DNA of 35,967 nucleotides from UBA4877 sp002399285 (lineage in GTDB: Bacteria > Bacillota > Thermoanaerobacteria > Thermoanaerobacterales > UBA4877). Positions 22,906 through 31,544 of this stretch are shown one piece after another (the first letter of the stretch is position 1; each line of letters opens with the position of its first letter). The position numbers and the translations under genes were made by a program. Under the pieces are notes generated by a model. It saw only the letters and a list, made by a program, of their open reading frames with translations, ran no database searches and had not been told where the DNA came from. Location: NCBI GenBank assembly GCA_036771835.1, contig DAIPGN010000020.1, positions 1-35,967 on the forward strand, in the 5' to 3' direction.

Positions 22906-24087
22906 TTATACGAATGTGGTATGGAGGGCCAGAATCGTTTTTTCCGTGTCCTCTTTTTTTACCAGACATGTAATGACGTTGCCCTGGTCCTGTGTCTGCA
23001 GGGGTTCTATACTCTTGTCCGCCAGGGTCTTTACCATCCGCGTGAGCAGGTTGTCGTTTTCTCTCCTGACGCCGGTCACGACGGAGACTCTGCTGCAGTT
23101 TTCTGCTATTCCGTAGTTTATACCGTATCTTCCCAGGATATCCCTGACTTTTCCTGCATCGCCTTCTTTTATTGTAAACATCAGATTGAAGGGGAAAATA
23201 TTTATCATATCAAAGGCTATGTTCTCCTCGGCAAGTTCGTTCAGCATCTCATCGGATATCCATCTTCTCTCTTTGGGCAAGGTGAGGCTTATCCTCGTAT
23301 ATGCAGGCAGATGAGTTATACCGACGACCTCCTTGGGGGGCACCTCATAGGTGATGGTGGTGCCTTCGTCCTCACTGCACACATTCTTCACGACAAGGGG
23401 AATATTGCACCTCATCGCTATCTCCACGGATTTCGGGTGTATGACCCCGGCTCCCCGCCGGGCCAGCCTCATGACTTCTAGATAGTTTACCGTCTTCAAT
23501 ATCTTTGCGTCCGGGACGATCCTGGGGTCTGCGGTAAACACGCCGTCCACGTCGGTGTATATCTCGATCCTTTCGGCTCCTAGGGCTTCTCCGAGCGCGG
23601 ATGCGGTAATATCGCTTCCTCCTCTGCCCAGGGTGGTGATGCCGCCCTTTGAAGTAGCGCCGATAAAACCGGTCACCACCGGGACATATCCCTCATCGAG
23701 AAGGGCTAAGAGGATATCAGGCTTTACCTTGAGTATTTCGGCGTTGCCGTAATTGTTGTCGGTAATTATTCCGGCCTGGCCACCCGTGAGCGCCGCCGGC
23801 TTCAGCCCTGCCTGCCTCAGACAGCCCGCCATTACCACGTCTGATATTATTTCACCGCATGACATGATGAGGTCCAGATCCCGCTGCGGTACGTTCTCGT
23901 GTTGATCTTTTGCCAGCTTTATCAGGGTGTCCGTGGCATACGGGTCGCCGCAGCGTCCTATGGCCGAGACTACCACCACCGGTCTATAACCCTTGTTTAT
24001 GGCATTCAATACTTTGGCCGCACACTTCTCCTTCATCACCACCGAGGTGCCGCCGAATTTCTGCACCAGTATCTTTCCGCTCGTCAT
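22906..24087 (-). CDS. dapG: aspartokinase, last gene of the dipicolinate operon
   Basis: A 393-residue aspartate kinase with KFGGTSV at the N-terminus, TLGRGGSDITASAL (about 154-167), YTDVDGVFTADPRIV, and a C-terminal pair of ACT-type regulatory domains. It phosphorylates aspartate, the first step to lysine, diaminopimelate and dipicolinate. It is the third gene of a leftward operon after dpaA and dpaB, nine bases from dpaB. The position equals dapG of the B. subtilis spoVFA-spoVFB-asd-dapG-dapA operon, hence the symbol; asd and dapA are not here. It is 393 residues long, like monofunctional kinases. Confidence 0.9.
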   Translation of the reverse strand: MTSGKILVQKFGGTSVVMKEKCAAKVLNAINKGYRPVVVVSAIGRCGDPYATDTLIKLAKDQHENVPQRDLDLIMSCGEIISDVVMAGCLRQAGLKPAALTGGQAGIITDNNYGNAEILKVKPDILLALLDEGYVPVVTGFIGATSKGGITTLGRGGSDITASALGEALGAERIEIYTDVDGVFTADPRIVPDAKILKTVNYLEVMRLARRGAGVIHPKSVEIAMRCNIPLVVKNVCSEDEGTTITYEVPPKEVVGITHLPAYTRISLTLPKERRWISDEMLNELAEENIAFDMINIFPFNLMFTIKEGDAGKVRDILGRYGINYGIAENCSRVSVVTGVRRENDNLLTRMVKTLADKSIEPLQTQDQGNVITCLVKKEDTEKTILALHTTFV

Positions 24088-24096
24088 ACATATCGC

Positions 24097-24681
24097 CTAC
24101 CTCGCCAAGATGATAGGCTGCAGCTGTCTGCCGTTCAAGGCTTCTGAGACTGTCGACTCGATCAACTCCATTTTTGCTATTATTGACCTCGGCTTACCCA
24201 GGGGATCATCCTGCGCAAAGGGTACAAAATATATATTCTTTATATTCAGCAGTCTTCCAAGGTTTTCGGCGTTCATGCCCAGCCCGTCATTGGTGGACAC
24301 GGCTATTATAACCGGCCGGTTGTTCCGCATATGGGCCTTGCATGCCATGAGAACCGTGGTATCGGTAACGGCATTGGCCAGTTTGGCCAGGGTATTGCCG
24401 GTACATGGTGCTATCACTATGCAGTCAAAGAGCTTTTTGGGACCTGCCGGTTCTGCATCCACTATGCTCATAATGGGCTTTTTGCCGGTTATTCCCGTAA
24501 GCCTTTCGATCAATGAACCGGCCGTGCCGAAGCGCGTATCGATACGCGCGGTGTTTTCCGACAGTATGGCCGTTACATCCGCTCCCTGCGAGACCAGGTT
24601 TTCAACTTCCGGCATCACTCTGCCAAAACTGCAGAAAGAACCTGTGAAGGCAAAGCCTATACGTACTTCCGATAGATCCAT
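24097..24681 (-). CDS. dpaB: dipicolinate synthase subunit B
   Basis: A 194-residue flavoprotein-like subunit (SpoVFB) that with DpaA makes dipicolinic acid from dihydroxytetrahydrodipicolinate in the mother cell. Visible: VRIGFAFTGSFCSFGRVMPE at the N-terminus, a nucleotide-fold IVIAPCTGNTLAKLANAV (about 91-108), and FVPFAQDDPLGKPRSIIAK near the C-terminus. GGAGGG lies upstream; it is 11 bases from dpaA. Confidence 0.95.
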   Translation of the reverse strand: MDLSEVRIGFAFTGSFCSFGRVMPEVENLVSQGADVTAILSENTARIDTRFGTAGSLIERLTGITGKKPIMSIVDAEPAGPKKLFDCIVIAPCTGNTLAKLANAVTDTTVLMACKAHMRNNRPVIIAVSTNDGLGMNAENLGRLLNIKNIYFVPFAQDDPLGKPRSIIAKMELIESTVSEALNGRQLQPIILAR

Positions 24682-24692
24682 TATTAACCCTC

Positions 24693-25562
24693 CTAAAAAT
24701 TTAATTCCTGCAGGATATTCTTTATAGTCTGCATGATATAGAGCGCCGCGGACCGTGGCGCGGTCTTTCCCGGGATCCCCAACGCATGTATGGCTTTAAT
24801 GCCGTACTGCCCGCAGGCGTCAAAATCTACTCCTCCCTTTCCCGAGGCCACGTCTATTATCAATGTATCCCTGTGAAGATATTTGATCAGATCTTTGTCC
24901 ATGATCATGGACGGGACGGTATTGACGATGAGATCGGGATATGTCAGGAAGCTTTGAAGCTGGGCCAGCGGCAGTGTATTCATTCCTCTGGAACGCACCC
25001 AGGCAAAGTCGGACGGCTTTCTTGCCGCTATCCATACGTTGGCTTCCATATTTTTGAGCAGAGACGACACCGTCTTGCCTATCCTTCCGTACCCCAGGAC
25101 TAAACATAGGCTTTCATTGATCGTTATGGGCATTTCTTCCAAGGCTATGCCGGCGATACCTTCTGCCGTGGCCGTGGCGTTCAATATGGCGAATTCCTCT
25201 CTCTCCATGAGGTCAAATGCCCGTATGCCCAGTTCCTCTATCCGGTGGTTGACCTCGGTCGTCATGCCGCCTATGAACAGCGGCATGGTCTTCGGGTAGG
25301 AATTTAAGAATTCATCTATGGAAATAGGCGGCCCTGCCTCGGAAAAGACGCTGATACCGTCTTTGGAAAAGGGGATCGGCCCTATGCAGATATCAACATC
25401 CTGAAGCGCATCTTTTAAAACGGGAAATGAAAAAATAAAATCGCTTGTCTTAACATCCGGGACATTGTAGGTATTTACGTATATGCCTTCGCCGACATAT
25501 GCCGCGGTAAGTTCGGTCAGCCTCCGGTCACCGCCGACCACCGCGATTTTTTTAAGGCTCAT
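24693..25562 (-). CDS. dpaA: dipicolinate synthase subunit A
   Basis: A 289-residue NAD(P)-dependent subunit (SpoVFA). Visible: AVVGGDRRLTELTAAYVGEG at the N-terminus, a D-isomer-dehydrogenase-like Rossmann fold (LVLGYGRIGKTVSSLL, about residue 152), and a C-terminal HALGIPGKTAPRSAALYI that is characteristic of DpaA. GGGGGGA precedes the ATG. First gene of the dpaA-dpaB-dapG operon, behind a good sigma-K-like promoter. Confidence 0.96.
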   Translation of the reverse strand: MSLKKIAVVGGDRRLTELTAAYVGEGIYVNTYNVPDVKTSDFIFSFPVLKDALQDVDICIGPIPFSKDGISVFSEAGPPISIDEFLNSYPKTMPLFIGGMTTEVNHRIEELGIRAFDLMEREEFAILNATATAEGIAGIALEEMPITINESLCLVLGYGRIGKTVSSLLKNMEANVWIAARKPSDFAWVRSRGMNTLPLAQLQSFLTYPDLIVNTVPSMIMDKDLIKYLHRDTLIIDVASGKGGVDFDACGQYGIKAIHALGIPGKTAPRSAALYIMQTIKNILQELNF

Positions 25563-25588
25563 GACAATCCCCCCTTTATAACTAATTT

Positions 25589-25615
25589 TATATTATGGCC
25601 GCTTTTTCTAATTGT
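25589..25615 (-). promoter_or_regulatory. candidate sigma-K promoter of dpaA
   Basis: On the minus strand AC (25615-25614), 16 bases, CATAATATA (25597-25589) matches AC-N16/17-CATAnnnTA. It would start transcription about 20 bases before the dpaA start at 25562. spoVF is a sigma-K operon in B. subtilis, which agrees. Confidence 0.6.
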
Positions 25616-25641
25616 GTATGTCCATGGGCTGCAGGCAAGTA

Positions 25642-25670
25642 TTTCATTTTCAGGCTATGAGTAATATAAT
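25642..25670 (+). promoter_or_regulatory. candidate glmS promoter
   Basis: TATAAT (25665-25670) with a weak TTCATT -35 at 17 bases. It lies about 100 bases upstream of the ribozyme cleavage site. Confidence 0.45.
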
Positions 25671-25768
25671 AGTTAATGTAATGTCAAAGAAGGAGGTGAC
25701 AGAGGGGACAATATTAATAGGATTTAATTATATTTAGAGGGGAGGTACGCGGCATAACGGCAAAGAAA

Positions 25769-25905
25769 GCGTCTGGACCTCTGCGAGGTCTACGAGGCCG
25801 GGGCTCATCGAGATATAGGCGGGTACCCCGCGGCAGATCCGCTGCCGACAAAGGCACGACAAAACCTGTGGCAACGCAGGCACAAACCGGGCCGGGCGGT
25901 CAGTC
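25769..25905 (+). ncRNA. glmS ribozyme (glucosamine-6-phosphate riboswitch)
   Basis: Self-cleaving RNA in the glmS leader. The A25768/G25769 junction in AAAGCGTC is the expected cleavage point. Recognisable parts in order: GCGTC; a P2 hairpin GACCTC/GAGGTC; ACGAGG; the core ATCGAGAT, then GGCGGGTACCCCG; a P3 hairpin GGCAG/CTGCC; GACAAAGG; and a P4 hairpin CCTGTG-GCAA-CGCAGG (25865-25880). All appear in the order known for this ribozyme. Glucosamine-6-phosphate binding triggers cleavage and mRNA decay, a feedback loop on glmS. The exact 3' end is approximate. Confidence 0.9.
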
Positions 25906-25926
25906 AAAATAAGGGAGAGATCGTTA

Positions 25927-27750
25927 ATGTGCGGTATTGTAGGATACATCGGTGAAAAAGATGCAGTTGATATTTTGATTTCCGGTCTTAAGAGACTTGA
26001 ATATAGAGGATATGATTCATCGGGAGTTGCAGTATACGACGGAAAGGATATAGATGTGGTAAAGACCAAGGGCCGGCTTTCGGCTTTGGAAGAGAAACTA
26101 AAAGGCGGTACATTAAGCGGACGTCTTGGCATAGGACACACGCGCTGGGCCACCCACGGGGAACCCTCGGATATAAACGCCCATCCCCATCTAAATAGGG
26201 ACGGCAGTCTGGCGGTCGTCCATAACGGCATAATCGAAAACTACGCCGAACTCAAAAACTGGCTCATGGAACAGGGCTATGAATTCGTTTCGGACACCGA
26301 CACGGAGGTCATCTGCCATCTGCTGGATTATTTCTATGAGGGCGACATTCTGCAGGCCGTATTGAAACTGGTATCCAAGATAAAGGGTTCCTATGCCCTT
26401 GGAGTACTTTCAAAAAACGAACCGGACAGACTGGTGGCCGTCAGGAAGGACAGCCCGCTCATCGTGGGCCTGGGAAAGGGAGAGAATCTCATTGCCTCGG
26501 ATATACCCGCTATTCTTCCCTACACGCGGGACGTGGTGATAATGAACGACGGAGACATTGCCGTCCTCACCAGGGAAAGGGTCACATTCTACGACTATCT
26601 CGGCAGGGAAGAGGAAAAGCCCGCGGCCCATATAGACTGGGATATAGCGGCAGCCGAGAAGGGCGGGTACCGGCACTTCATGATAAAGGAGATAAATGAA
26701 CAGCCCAGGGCAATAAGGGACACGCTGAGGGGAAGAATGACGGAGAACGGCTTTGATCTTGACGGCATCGACCTAAGCGAGGAATATATAAAGGGTTTGA
26801 AAAATATACAGATAGTCGCCTGCGGTACGGCTTACCATGCGGGGCTGGTGGCAAAGGAATTTTATGAGAGATATATCAGGATACCCACGTCCGCAGATAT
26901 AGCGTCGGAATTTCGCTACAGAGATCCGCTTGTCAATGAAGATGTGCTTACATTGGTCATCAGCCAGTCCGGCGAAACGGCGGATACCATAGCGGCCATC
27001 AAGGAAGCAAAGAGGAAGGGTTCCAGGGTACTTTCCATAACCAACGTCATAAGCAGTACCGTGGCGAGGGAATCCGACTGGGTGCTGTATACATTGGCCG
27101 GACCCGAGATAGCCGTGGCTTCCACAAAGGCATATATAACCCAGTTGACGGCATTATACATGCTGGGCGGCTATATAGGACTCAAGAGAGGCACCGTGGA
27201 CGGCCGGTTTGTAAAAGAACTGCAGGCGGAGCTCAGAGCTCTTCCGGACAAGGTGCAGGAAATACTGGATGAACACGGTAATATACAGAGGATAGCGGAT
27301 GAACACTATAACTCCAGGGACGTATTTTATATCGGCAGGGGCCTGGACTATGCCGTGTCCATGGAGGGATCGCTCAAGCTTAAGGAGATATCCTATATCC
27401 ACTCCGAGGCATATCCTGCCGGAGAATTAAAGCACGGCACGCTCGCTCTCGTGGAGAACGGCACCATGATAATCGCCGTAGCCACCCAAAAGGCCCTCTA
27501 TGAAAAGACACTCAGCAATATGGAGGAGACCAAGACCAGAGGGGGCTACATCATCGCGTTCACAAAGGGCGACAATGATGTATTCAACGATGTCGCGGAT
27601 GAACTCGTAGTGCTGCCCACGGCCGCCGATTACATCATGCCCATACTCACGGTGGTGCCTTTACAGCTGCTCGCTTACTATATGGCCGTGGCAAGGGGCT
27701 GCGACGTGGATAAGCCGAGGAACCTTGCCAAGAGCGTTACAGTAGAATAG
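25927..27750 (+). CDS. glmS: glutamine-fructose-6-phosphate aminotransferase
   Basis: A 607-residue enzyme that makes glucosamine-6-phosphate from fructose-6-phosphate and glutamine. The N-terminal glutaminase domain starts MCGIVGYIG with catalytic Cys2 and shows GHTRWATHGEPS. Two SIS sugar-isomerase domains follow (ACGTAYHAG near residue 300 and YIGRGLDY near 466), and the C-terminus is KPRNLAKSVTVE, typical of the family. GGGAGAG precedes the ATG. Expression should be controlled by the glmS ribozyme directly upstream. Confidence 0.98.
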   Translation: MCGIVGYIGEKDAVDILISGLKRLEYRGYDSSGVAVYDGKDIDVVKTKGRLSALEEKLKGGTLSGRLGIGHTRWATHGEPSDINAHPHLNRDGSLAVVHNGIIENYAELKNWLMEQGYEFVSDTDTEVICHLLDYFYEGDILQAVLKLVSKIKGSYALGVLSKNEPDRLVAVRKDSPLIVGLGKGENLIASDIPAILPYTRDVVIMNDGDIAVLTRERVTFYDYLGREEEKPAAHIDWDIAAAEKGGYRHFMIKEINEQPRAIRDTLRGRMTENGFDLDGIDLSEEYIKGLKNIQIVACGTAYHAGLVAKEFYERYIRIPTSADIASEFRYRDPLVNEDVLTLVISQSGETADTIAAIKEAKRKGSRVLSITNVISSTVARESDWVLYTLAGPEIAVASTKAYITQLTALYMLGGYIGLKRGTVDGRFVKELQAELRALPDKVQEILDEHGNIQRIADEHYNSRDVFYIGRGLDYAVSMEGSLKLKEISYIHSEAYPAGELKHGTLALVENGTMIIAVATQKALYEKTLSNMEETKTRGGYIIAFTKGDNDVFNDVADELVVLPTAADYIMPILTVVPLQLLAYYMAVARGCDVDKPRNLAKSVTVE

Positions 27751-27776
27751 GTTTAAAAAAATATTTTGCGTGTATG

Positions 27777-27809
27777 CAGACCCTGCGGTTTTTGCGGGGT
27801 CTGTTTTTT
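27777..27809 (+). terminator. terminator after glmS
   Basis: CAGACCCTGC (27777-27786) pairs with GCGGGGTCTG (27794-27803) through ten pairs, one of them G-U, around a 7-nt loop, then TTTTTT. Confidence 0.9.
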
Positions 27810-27901
27810 ATAAAAAAATTTTAGGGATCAATATATTCTCATATAAAAGGGAAGGTAAATTCCCAAAAATATAGAATATCAGTTATGGGAGGGGAGCTAC
27901 C

Positions 27902-28324
27902 TTGTTTAAGGTCGAAGAGATTTTTGATAAGGACTTAAAAACGAATATAACACTGGAGATAATGAATTCACTGACCAAGTGGTTAAATCCGCCGGAAGAT
28001 ATCGTAAAGAATTCTGTTATACATAGAGAAATGCCTTTTTTTGCAGTCTTCAACGAAAACGACGCCGTTGGATTTGCAGTATTAAAATTACATAATGAAT
28101 TCACGGTTGAAATATACAATTTGGGAGTATTGGAGAAATACCACAGGCAGTGCATAGGTCATGCCATACTGTCGGCTGCCGAGAGGTATTGCATGGAGAA
28201 CGGATATAGGTTCATTACGGTAAAGACGCTTGATTCTTCGGCCCGGTATGAGCCCTATGAGGGTACAAGGGCTTTTTATTTTAAAAACGGGTTTTATCCG
28301 TTGGAGGTGTTTCCTCTATTTTGA
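27902..28324 (+). CDS. GNAT-family N-acetyltransferase
   Basis: A 140-residue protein from TTG 27902, supported by GGAGGGGAG six bases upstream. The GNAT core is visible: FFAVFNENDAVGFAVLKLH (strands), LGVLEKYHRQCIGHAILSAAE (the acetyl-CoA loop in the form R/Q-x2-G-x-G/A, here RQCIGHA), and FYFKNGFYPL near the C-terminus. The substrate is unknown. The gene stands alone between the glmS terminator and the moaA promoter. Confidence 0.82.
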   Translation: MFKVEEIFDKDLKTNITLEIMNSLTKWLNPPEDIVKNSVIHREMPFFAVFNENDAVGFAVLKLHNEFTVEIYNLGVLEKYHRQCIGHAILSAAERYCMENGYRFITVKTLDSSARYEPYEGTRAFYFKNGFYPLEVFPLF

Positions 28325-28410
28325 AATGAGGATAACCCATGCCTGTTTTTAGCAAAGTATATTGGGTGATGCACATCTATTATGCGGGTGCATTTTTGTA
28401 TGGGCATTTG

Positions 28411-28419
28411 TGCTATAAT
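28411..28419 (+). promoter_or_regulatory. extended -10 promoter of the moaA operon
   Basis: TGCTATAAT, a perfect extended -10, about 165 bases before the preferred moaA start. Confidence 0.5.
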
Positions 28420-28426
28420 GAAGTTA

Positions 28427-28583
28427 ATATTGGTCTGAATTTCCGGGGGATAAAATGGTCAGGGACATCCGTTTGGCGGATGGATATGGAAAACGATTTT
28501 CGTATATTTTTTTACGGCAACGGAGGCAGACGCTATACCTCTGAAACATGGTAATACACATAACACAAGACGGGGTGAGGGGA
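28427..28583 (+). other. structured moaA leader, type not identified
   Basis: The leader holds a hairpin CATCCG/CGGATG around TTTGG (about 28468-28484) and a second pairing GAGG/CCTC near 28520-28540 that would hide a GGAGG. Mo-cofactor genes are sometimes preceded by the Moco RNA motif, but the conserved sequence of that motif as I know it is not evident here. Confidence 0.3.
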
Positions 28584-29528
28584 TTGAAGGATGACTATGG
28601 GAGAGAGATAGATTACCTCAGGATTTCCGTAACAGACAGATGCAATTTAAGATGCCGCTACTGCATGCCTGAAAGCGGCATAGACCGGGTCCCCAGATCG
28701 GAGATACTCACCTTCGAAGAAATACTTAAGATCTGCAGGGCCGCTGTGGGCCTGGGCTTCAGGAAGTTCCGCCTCACAGGCGGCGAACCGCTGGTAAGGC
28801 AGGGCATCCCCGATTTTATAAAGAGTCTTTCGGAGGTAGACGGGGCGGAGGACTTGGCGATGACCACCAACGGCATACTTTTGGGCGGCATGGCGGAGCA
28901 GCTTAAGGATGCGGGTCTTATGAGGGTGAACGTGAGTTTAGACACGCTCGATCCCGAAAAGTTTAAATATATGACGAGGGGCGGCGATATCGAAAGGGTA
29001 TTAGACGGCATAAAGAAGGCCCTATGTGCGGGGCTTTATCCCGTAAAGATAAATACGGTGCTCATCAAGGGATTCAATGACGGCGAGATAGATGATTTCA
29101 TCGGCATTACCAAACTGTATCCCGTCGACGTCAGGTTTATAGAGCTGATGCCCATAGGTCTGGCCGCCGGCGCCGGTATGGATTATATCTCATGTGCCGC
29201 CGTACTGGAAGGCAGGGACCTGATACCGGTGGGGGATGACGGAGTGGCAGCCTATTACCGGATTGAAAACGCCATGGGCAAGGTGGGCCTCATAAGGCCG
29301 ATGAGCTGTAAATTCTGCTCGCGCTGCAACAGACTGCGGCTCACCTCCGACGGGCGCTTAAAGCCGTGCCTGCTCAACGACGCTGAGGTGGATATCAAAG
29401 GACCGCTGCGCCGGGGCGAGGACATATCCGGCATCATAAGACAGGCCTTGAACATCAAGCCCCGGGAGCATGAGGCGGATGCCGGAGTCCATATTACGAG
29501 CAGGGATATGAATGAAATAGGAGGATGA
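28584..29528 (+). CDS. moaA: GTP 3',8-cyclase (radical SAM), molybdenum cofactor step 1
   Basis: A radical-SAM enzyme that turns GTP into 3',8-cyclo-GTP. The SAM cluster CNLRCRYCMPE, the LTGGEPL block, the second cluster C-x2-C...C in CKFCSRCNRLRLT...KPCL, and the C-terminal Gly-Gly tail (NEIGG) are all visible. Start: TTG 28584 (MKDDYGREIDYLRISVTDR) is preferred because GGTGA lies five bases upstream and family members begin near here; ATG 28548 would add 12 residues without a clear ribosome site. Length from 28584 is 314 residues, near the family norm. Confidence 0.95.
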   Translation: MKDDYGREIDYLRISVTDRCNLRCRYCMPESGIDRVPRSEILTFEEILKICRAAVGLGFRKFRLTGGEPLVRQGIPDFIKSLSEVDGAEDLAMTTNGILLGGMAEQLKDAGLMRVNVSLDTLDPEKFKYMTRGGDIERVLDGIKKALCAGLYPVKINTVLIKGFNDGEIDDFIGITKLYPVDVRFIELMPIGLAAGAGMDYISCAAVLEGRDLIPVGDDGVAAYYRIENAMGKVGLIRPMSCKFCSRCNRLRLTSDGRLKPCLLNDAEVDIKGPLRRGEDISGIIRQALNIKPREHEADAGVHITSRDMNEIGG

Positions 29529-29530
29529 GC

Positions 29531-29998
29531 ATGGAATTTACCCATTTCAATGAAAAGGGAAGGGCGCGGATGGTCGATGTAAGCGGCAAAGATATTACCG
29601 CCAGGGTCGCCGAGGCAAGGGGCAGCATACTCATGAAGCCCCAAACGATAAATCTGATACGTACGGGCGGCATCAAAAAGGGAGACGTGCTTGCCGTGGC
29701 CCAGGTGGCAGGTATAATGGCGGCCAAAAGGACGGCGGATATCATACCCATGTGTCATCCCATCGCCACCACGGGCATAGATATAGATTTTACCGTAGGA
29801 GAGGACAGGATAGACGTCGCGGCAAAAGTCAAGACTATGGAGAGAACGGGCGTGGAGATGGAAGCGCTGACCGCCGTCTCAGCGGCATGCCTTACGGTAT
29901 ATGATATGTGCAAGGCTGTGGACAGGGGCATGAGGATGGAAAACATCCGCCTGACATATAAATCCGGCGGCAAGTCGGGAGAATTTAAGGGGGAATAG
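29531..29998 (+). CDS. moaC: cyclic pyranopterin monophosphate synthase
   Basis: A 155-residue enzyme that converts 3',8-cyclo-GTP to cyclic pyranopterin monophosphate. Visible: FTHFNEKGRARMVDVSGKD at the N-terminus, PMCHPIATTGIDI (about 75-87), VKTMERTGVEMEALTAVSAA, and DMCKAVDRGM. ATG 29531 is preferred over ATG 29525 because GGAGG (29520-29524) then has proper spacing. It follows moaA by two bases. Confidence 0.96.
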   Translation: MEFTHFNEKGRARMVDVSGKDITARVAEARGSILMKPQTINLIRTGGIKKGDVLAVAQVAGIMAAKRTADIIPMCHPIATTGIDIDFTVGEDRIDVAAKVKTMERTGVEMEALTAVSAACLTVYDMCKAVDRGMRMENIRLTYKSGGKSGEFKGE

Positions 29999-30001
29999 CA
30001 T

Positions 30002-30436
30002 ATGGCCAAGGTCACGTCGGTGAATATAAGCCAGGAGAAGGGCATGATAAAGCAGCCTATCCCTTTGGGATACTTCAAGGAAAACCACGGACTCATGGGA
30101 GACGCCCATGCCGGTGATTGGCACAGGCAGGTCAGCCTGCTGGGCCGGGAGAGCATAGACAAGATCGCAGCTCTGGGAGTAGAGGGCCTGTGCCCCGGGA
30201 AATTCGCCGAGAACCTCACCACCGAGGGCATAGAGCTATATAAATATTCGGTGGGTACAAGGCTCAGGATAGGCGAGACCATCATGGAGGTCAGCCAGAT
30301 AGGCAAGAAGTGCCATAATAAATGCGCCGTCTTTGAGCAGGTGGGAGTCTGCGCCATGCCGAAGGAAGGGGTATTTGCCAAAGTGATAAAGGGGGGCTAT
30401 ATAAGGCCGGGGGATGAAATAGAGGTGCTGACATAA
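30002..30436 (+). CDS. MOSC-domain protein, probable molybdenum cofactor partner
   Basis: A 144-residue MOSC (MoCo sulfurase C-terminal) domain. Visible: GLMGDAHAGDWHRQVSLLG at 31-49, LCPGKFAENLTTEGI, and the Cys-rich end KKCHNKCAVFEQVG followed by C-x3-KEGVFAKV. MOSC proteins bind or carry molybdenum cofactor or sulfur. It is the last gene of the moaA-moaC-MOSC operon, four bases after moaC. It ends 15 bases from the convergent hydrolase gene, with no terminator between. Confidence 0.88.
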   Translation: MAKVTSVNISQEKGMIKQPIPLGYFKENHGLMGDAHAGDWHRQVSLLGRESIDKIAALGVEGLCPGKFAENLTTEGIELYKYSVGTRLRIGETIMEVSQIGKKCHNKCAVFEQVGVCAMPKEGVFAKVIKGGYIRPGDEIEVLT

Positions 30437-30451
30437 TCTATTGCGGATCAA

Positions 30452-31363
30452 CTATCTTGTCTTTTCTATAAAATCCTCAATTATCTTTGTCAAACCGTCG
30501 TTTCCGGAAAGCAGATGACCTCCCGTTTTAAAAACGGCTGTTTCGGCATTGACGCGGGCCAACAGTGCTTCGATATTCTCAAAGGGTGCCATGGGGTCAT
30601 CCTTGGCATGAAGAACTAAAATGGGCGGTTTTATATCTTCCAGCACATATTCATCATAGTGCAGCGTCATATCTACATTCGTTATGTTGGTATCTGCGAT
30701 AATTCCTTGCCTGCGCGGGGCTACAGGCAGAATCATCTGAAGAAGTTCATGGCTGTCTGCGCCGGCACCCATCATAGAATTGAAGATGAAGCCAAAGTAT
30801 TTCATGACGAACCACATGGGAAAGTCATGTACAATGACGGCAGGGGGGCCCGTCATGCCAAGCTCCTTTAGTTCAGTTTTGCTTCTTTGCTTATCCGGCG
30901 CACCCGACGACAGAAGGATCAGGCCCTTTGTTTTTTCGGGATGATCCAGAACAAAACGTAGCCCGGCTGCTCCGCCGGCAGAGGTGGCGAGGATATATAC
31001 CCGTCCGATACCTAAATTATCCAGCAGCTCGGCATATGATGCCGCCTGATTTGCCGGGGCAGGGTCATCGGGCAGTTCCGTGCCGGGATAACCAAAACGC
31101 GATACTGCAATTTTTCGATAGTTATTTCCGACAAGCGAGGCCAGGCTGGCATATCCCTGATCATATCCGCCGAAGATACCGTGGGCTATAAGTATGGTTT
31201 CTCCCTTTCCTTCATCCACGTAAGATACTACGCCAAATCGTGTGTCCATCATTTTTACATCGTAATCCTCGAGCCGGTTGTAGGCAGTTTTAATATCACG
31301 ATTGTATTGAATTGTTATTACTATGCAAAAAATCACCGCTATGCCCAGCAAGATCCACCACAT
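30452..31363 (-). CDS. membrane-anchored alpha/beta hydrolase
   Basis: About 303 residues from ATG 31363 (GGAGGAGA upstream). A much longer in-frame extension exists but runs antisense through the next gene and is rejected. The N-terminus is one membrane helix (WWILLGIAVIFCIVITI). The alpha/beta fold follows: oxyanion segment LIAHGIFGG near residue 61, nucleophile S128 in ATSAGG (a variant of GxSxG with Ala in place of the first Gly), acid D256 in HAKDDPMAP, and H283 in TGGHLLSG. The substrate is unknown; esterases and lipases share this outline. Confidence 0.82.
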   Translation of the reverse strand: MWWILLGIAVIFCIVITIQYNRDIKTAYNRLEDYDVKMMDTRFGVVSYVDEGKGETILIAHGIFGGYDQGYASLASLVGNNYRKIAVSRFGYPGTELPDDPAPANQAASYAELLDNLGIGRVYILATSAGGAAGLRFVLDHPEKTKGLILLSSGAPDKQRSKTELKELGMTGPPAVIVHDFPMWFVMKYFGFIFNSMMGAGADSHELLQMILPVAPRRQGIIADTNITNVDMTLHYDEYVLEDIKPPILVLHAKDDPMAPFENIEALLARVNAETAVFKTGGHLLSGNDGLTKIIEDFIEKTR

Positions 31364-31544
31364 CGTCTTTTCTCCTCCATATGGTAATTTATTTGATAGG
31401 GCATTTCCCATTTCAATAGAATGATTATACATACTGAATGCCGGTTTTTCAATGATTACCGGTTGGTGTGGAATAATTCCCTGTTTTTTTATTGCCGTCT
31501 TTCTGATAGAATGTATGTAATCGATATTGCCGGAGGTAAAAATA

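Noticed and set aside
24088..24096. Lysine riboswitch for the aspartokinase gene
   Set aside because: Only nine bases separate it from dpaB; there is no room for a riboswitch.
28339..28554. Plus-strand 71-codon frame before moaA
   Set aside because: It covers the extended -10 promoter and the structured leader and has no ribosome site; composition is not protein-like.
28427..28583. Moco riboswitch call
   Set aside because: The conserved core of the motif as I know it is not present; only generic hairpins are visible.
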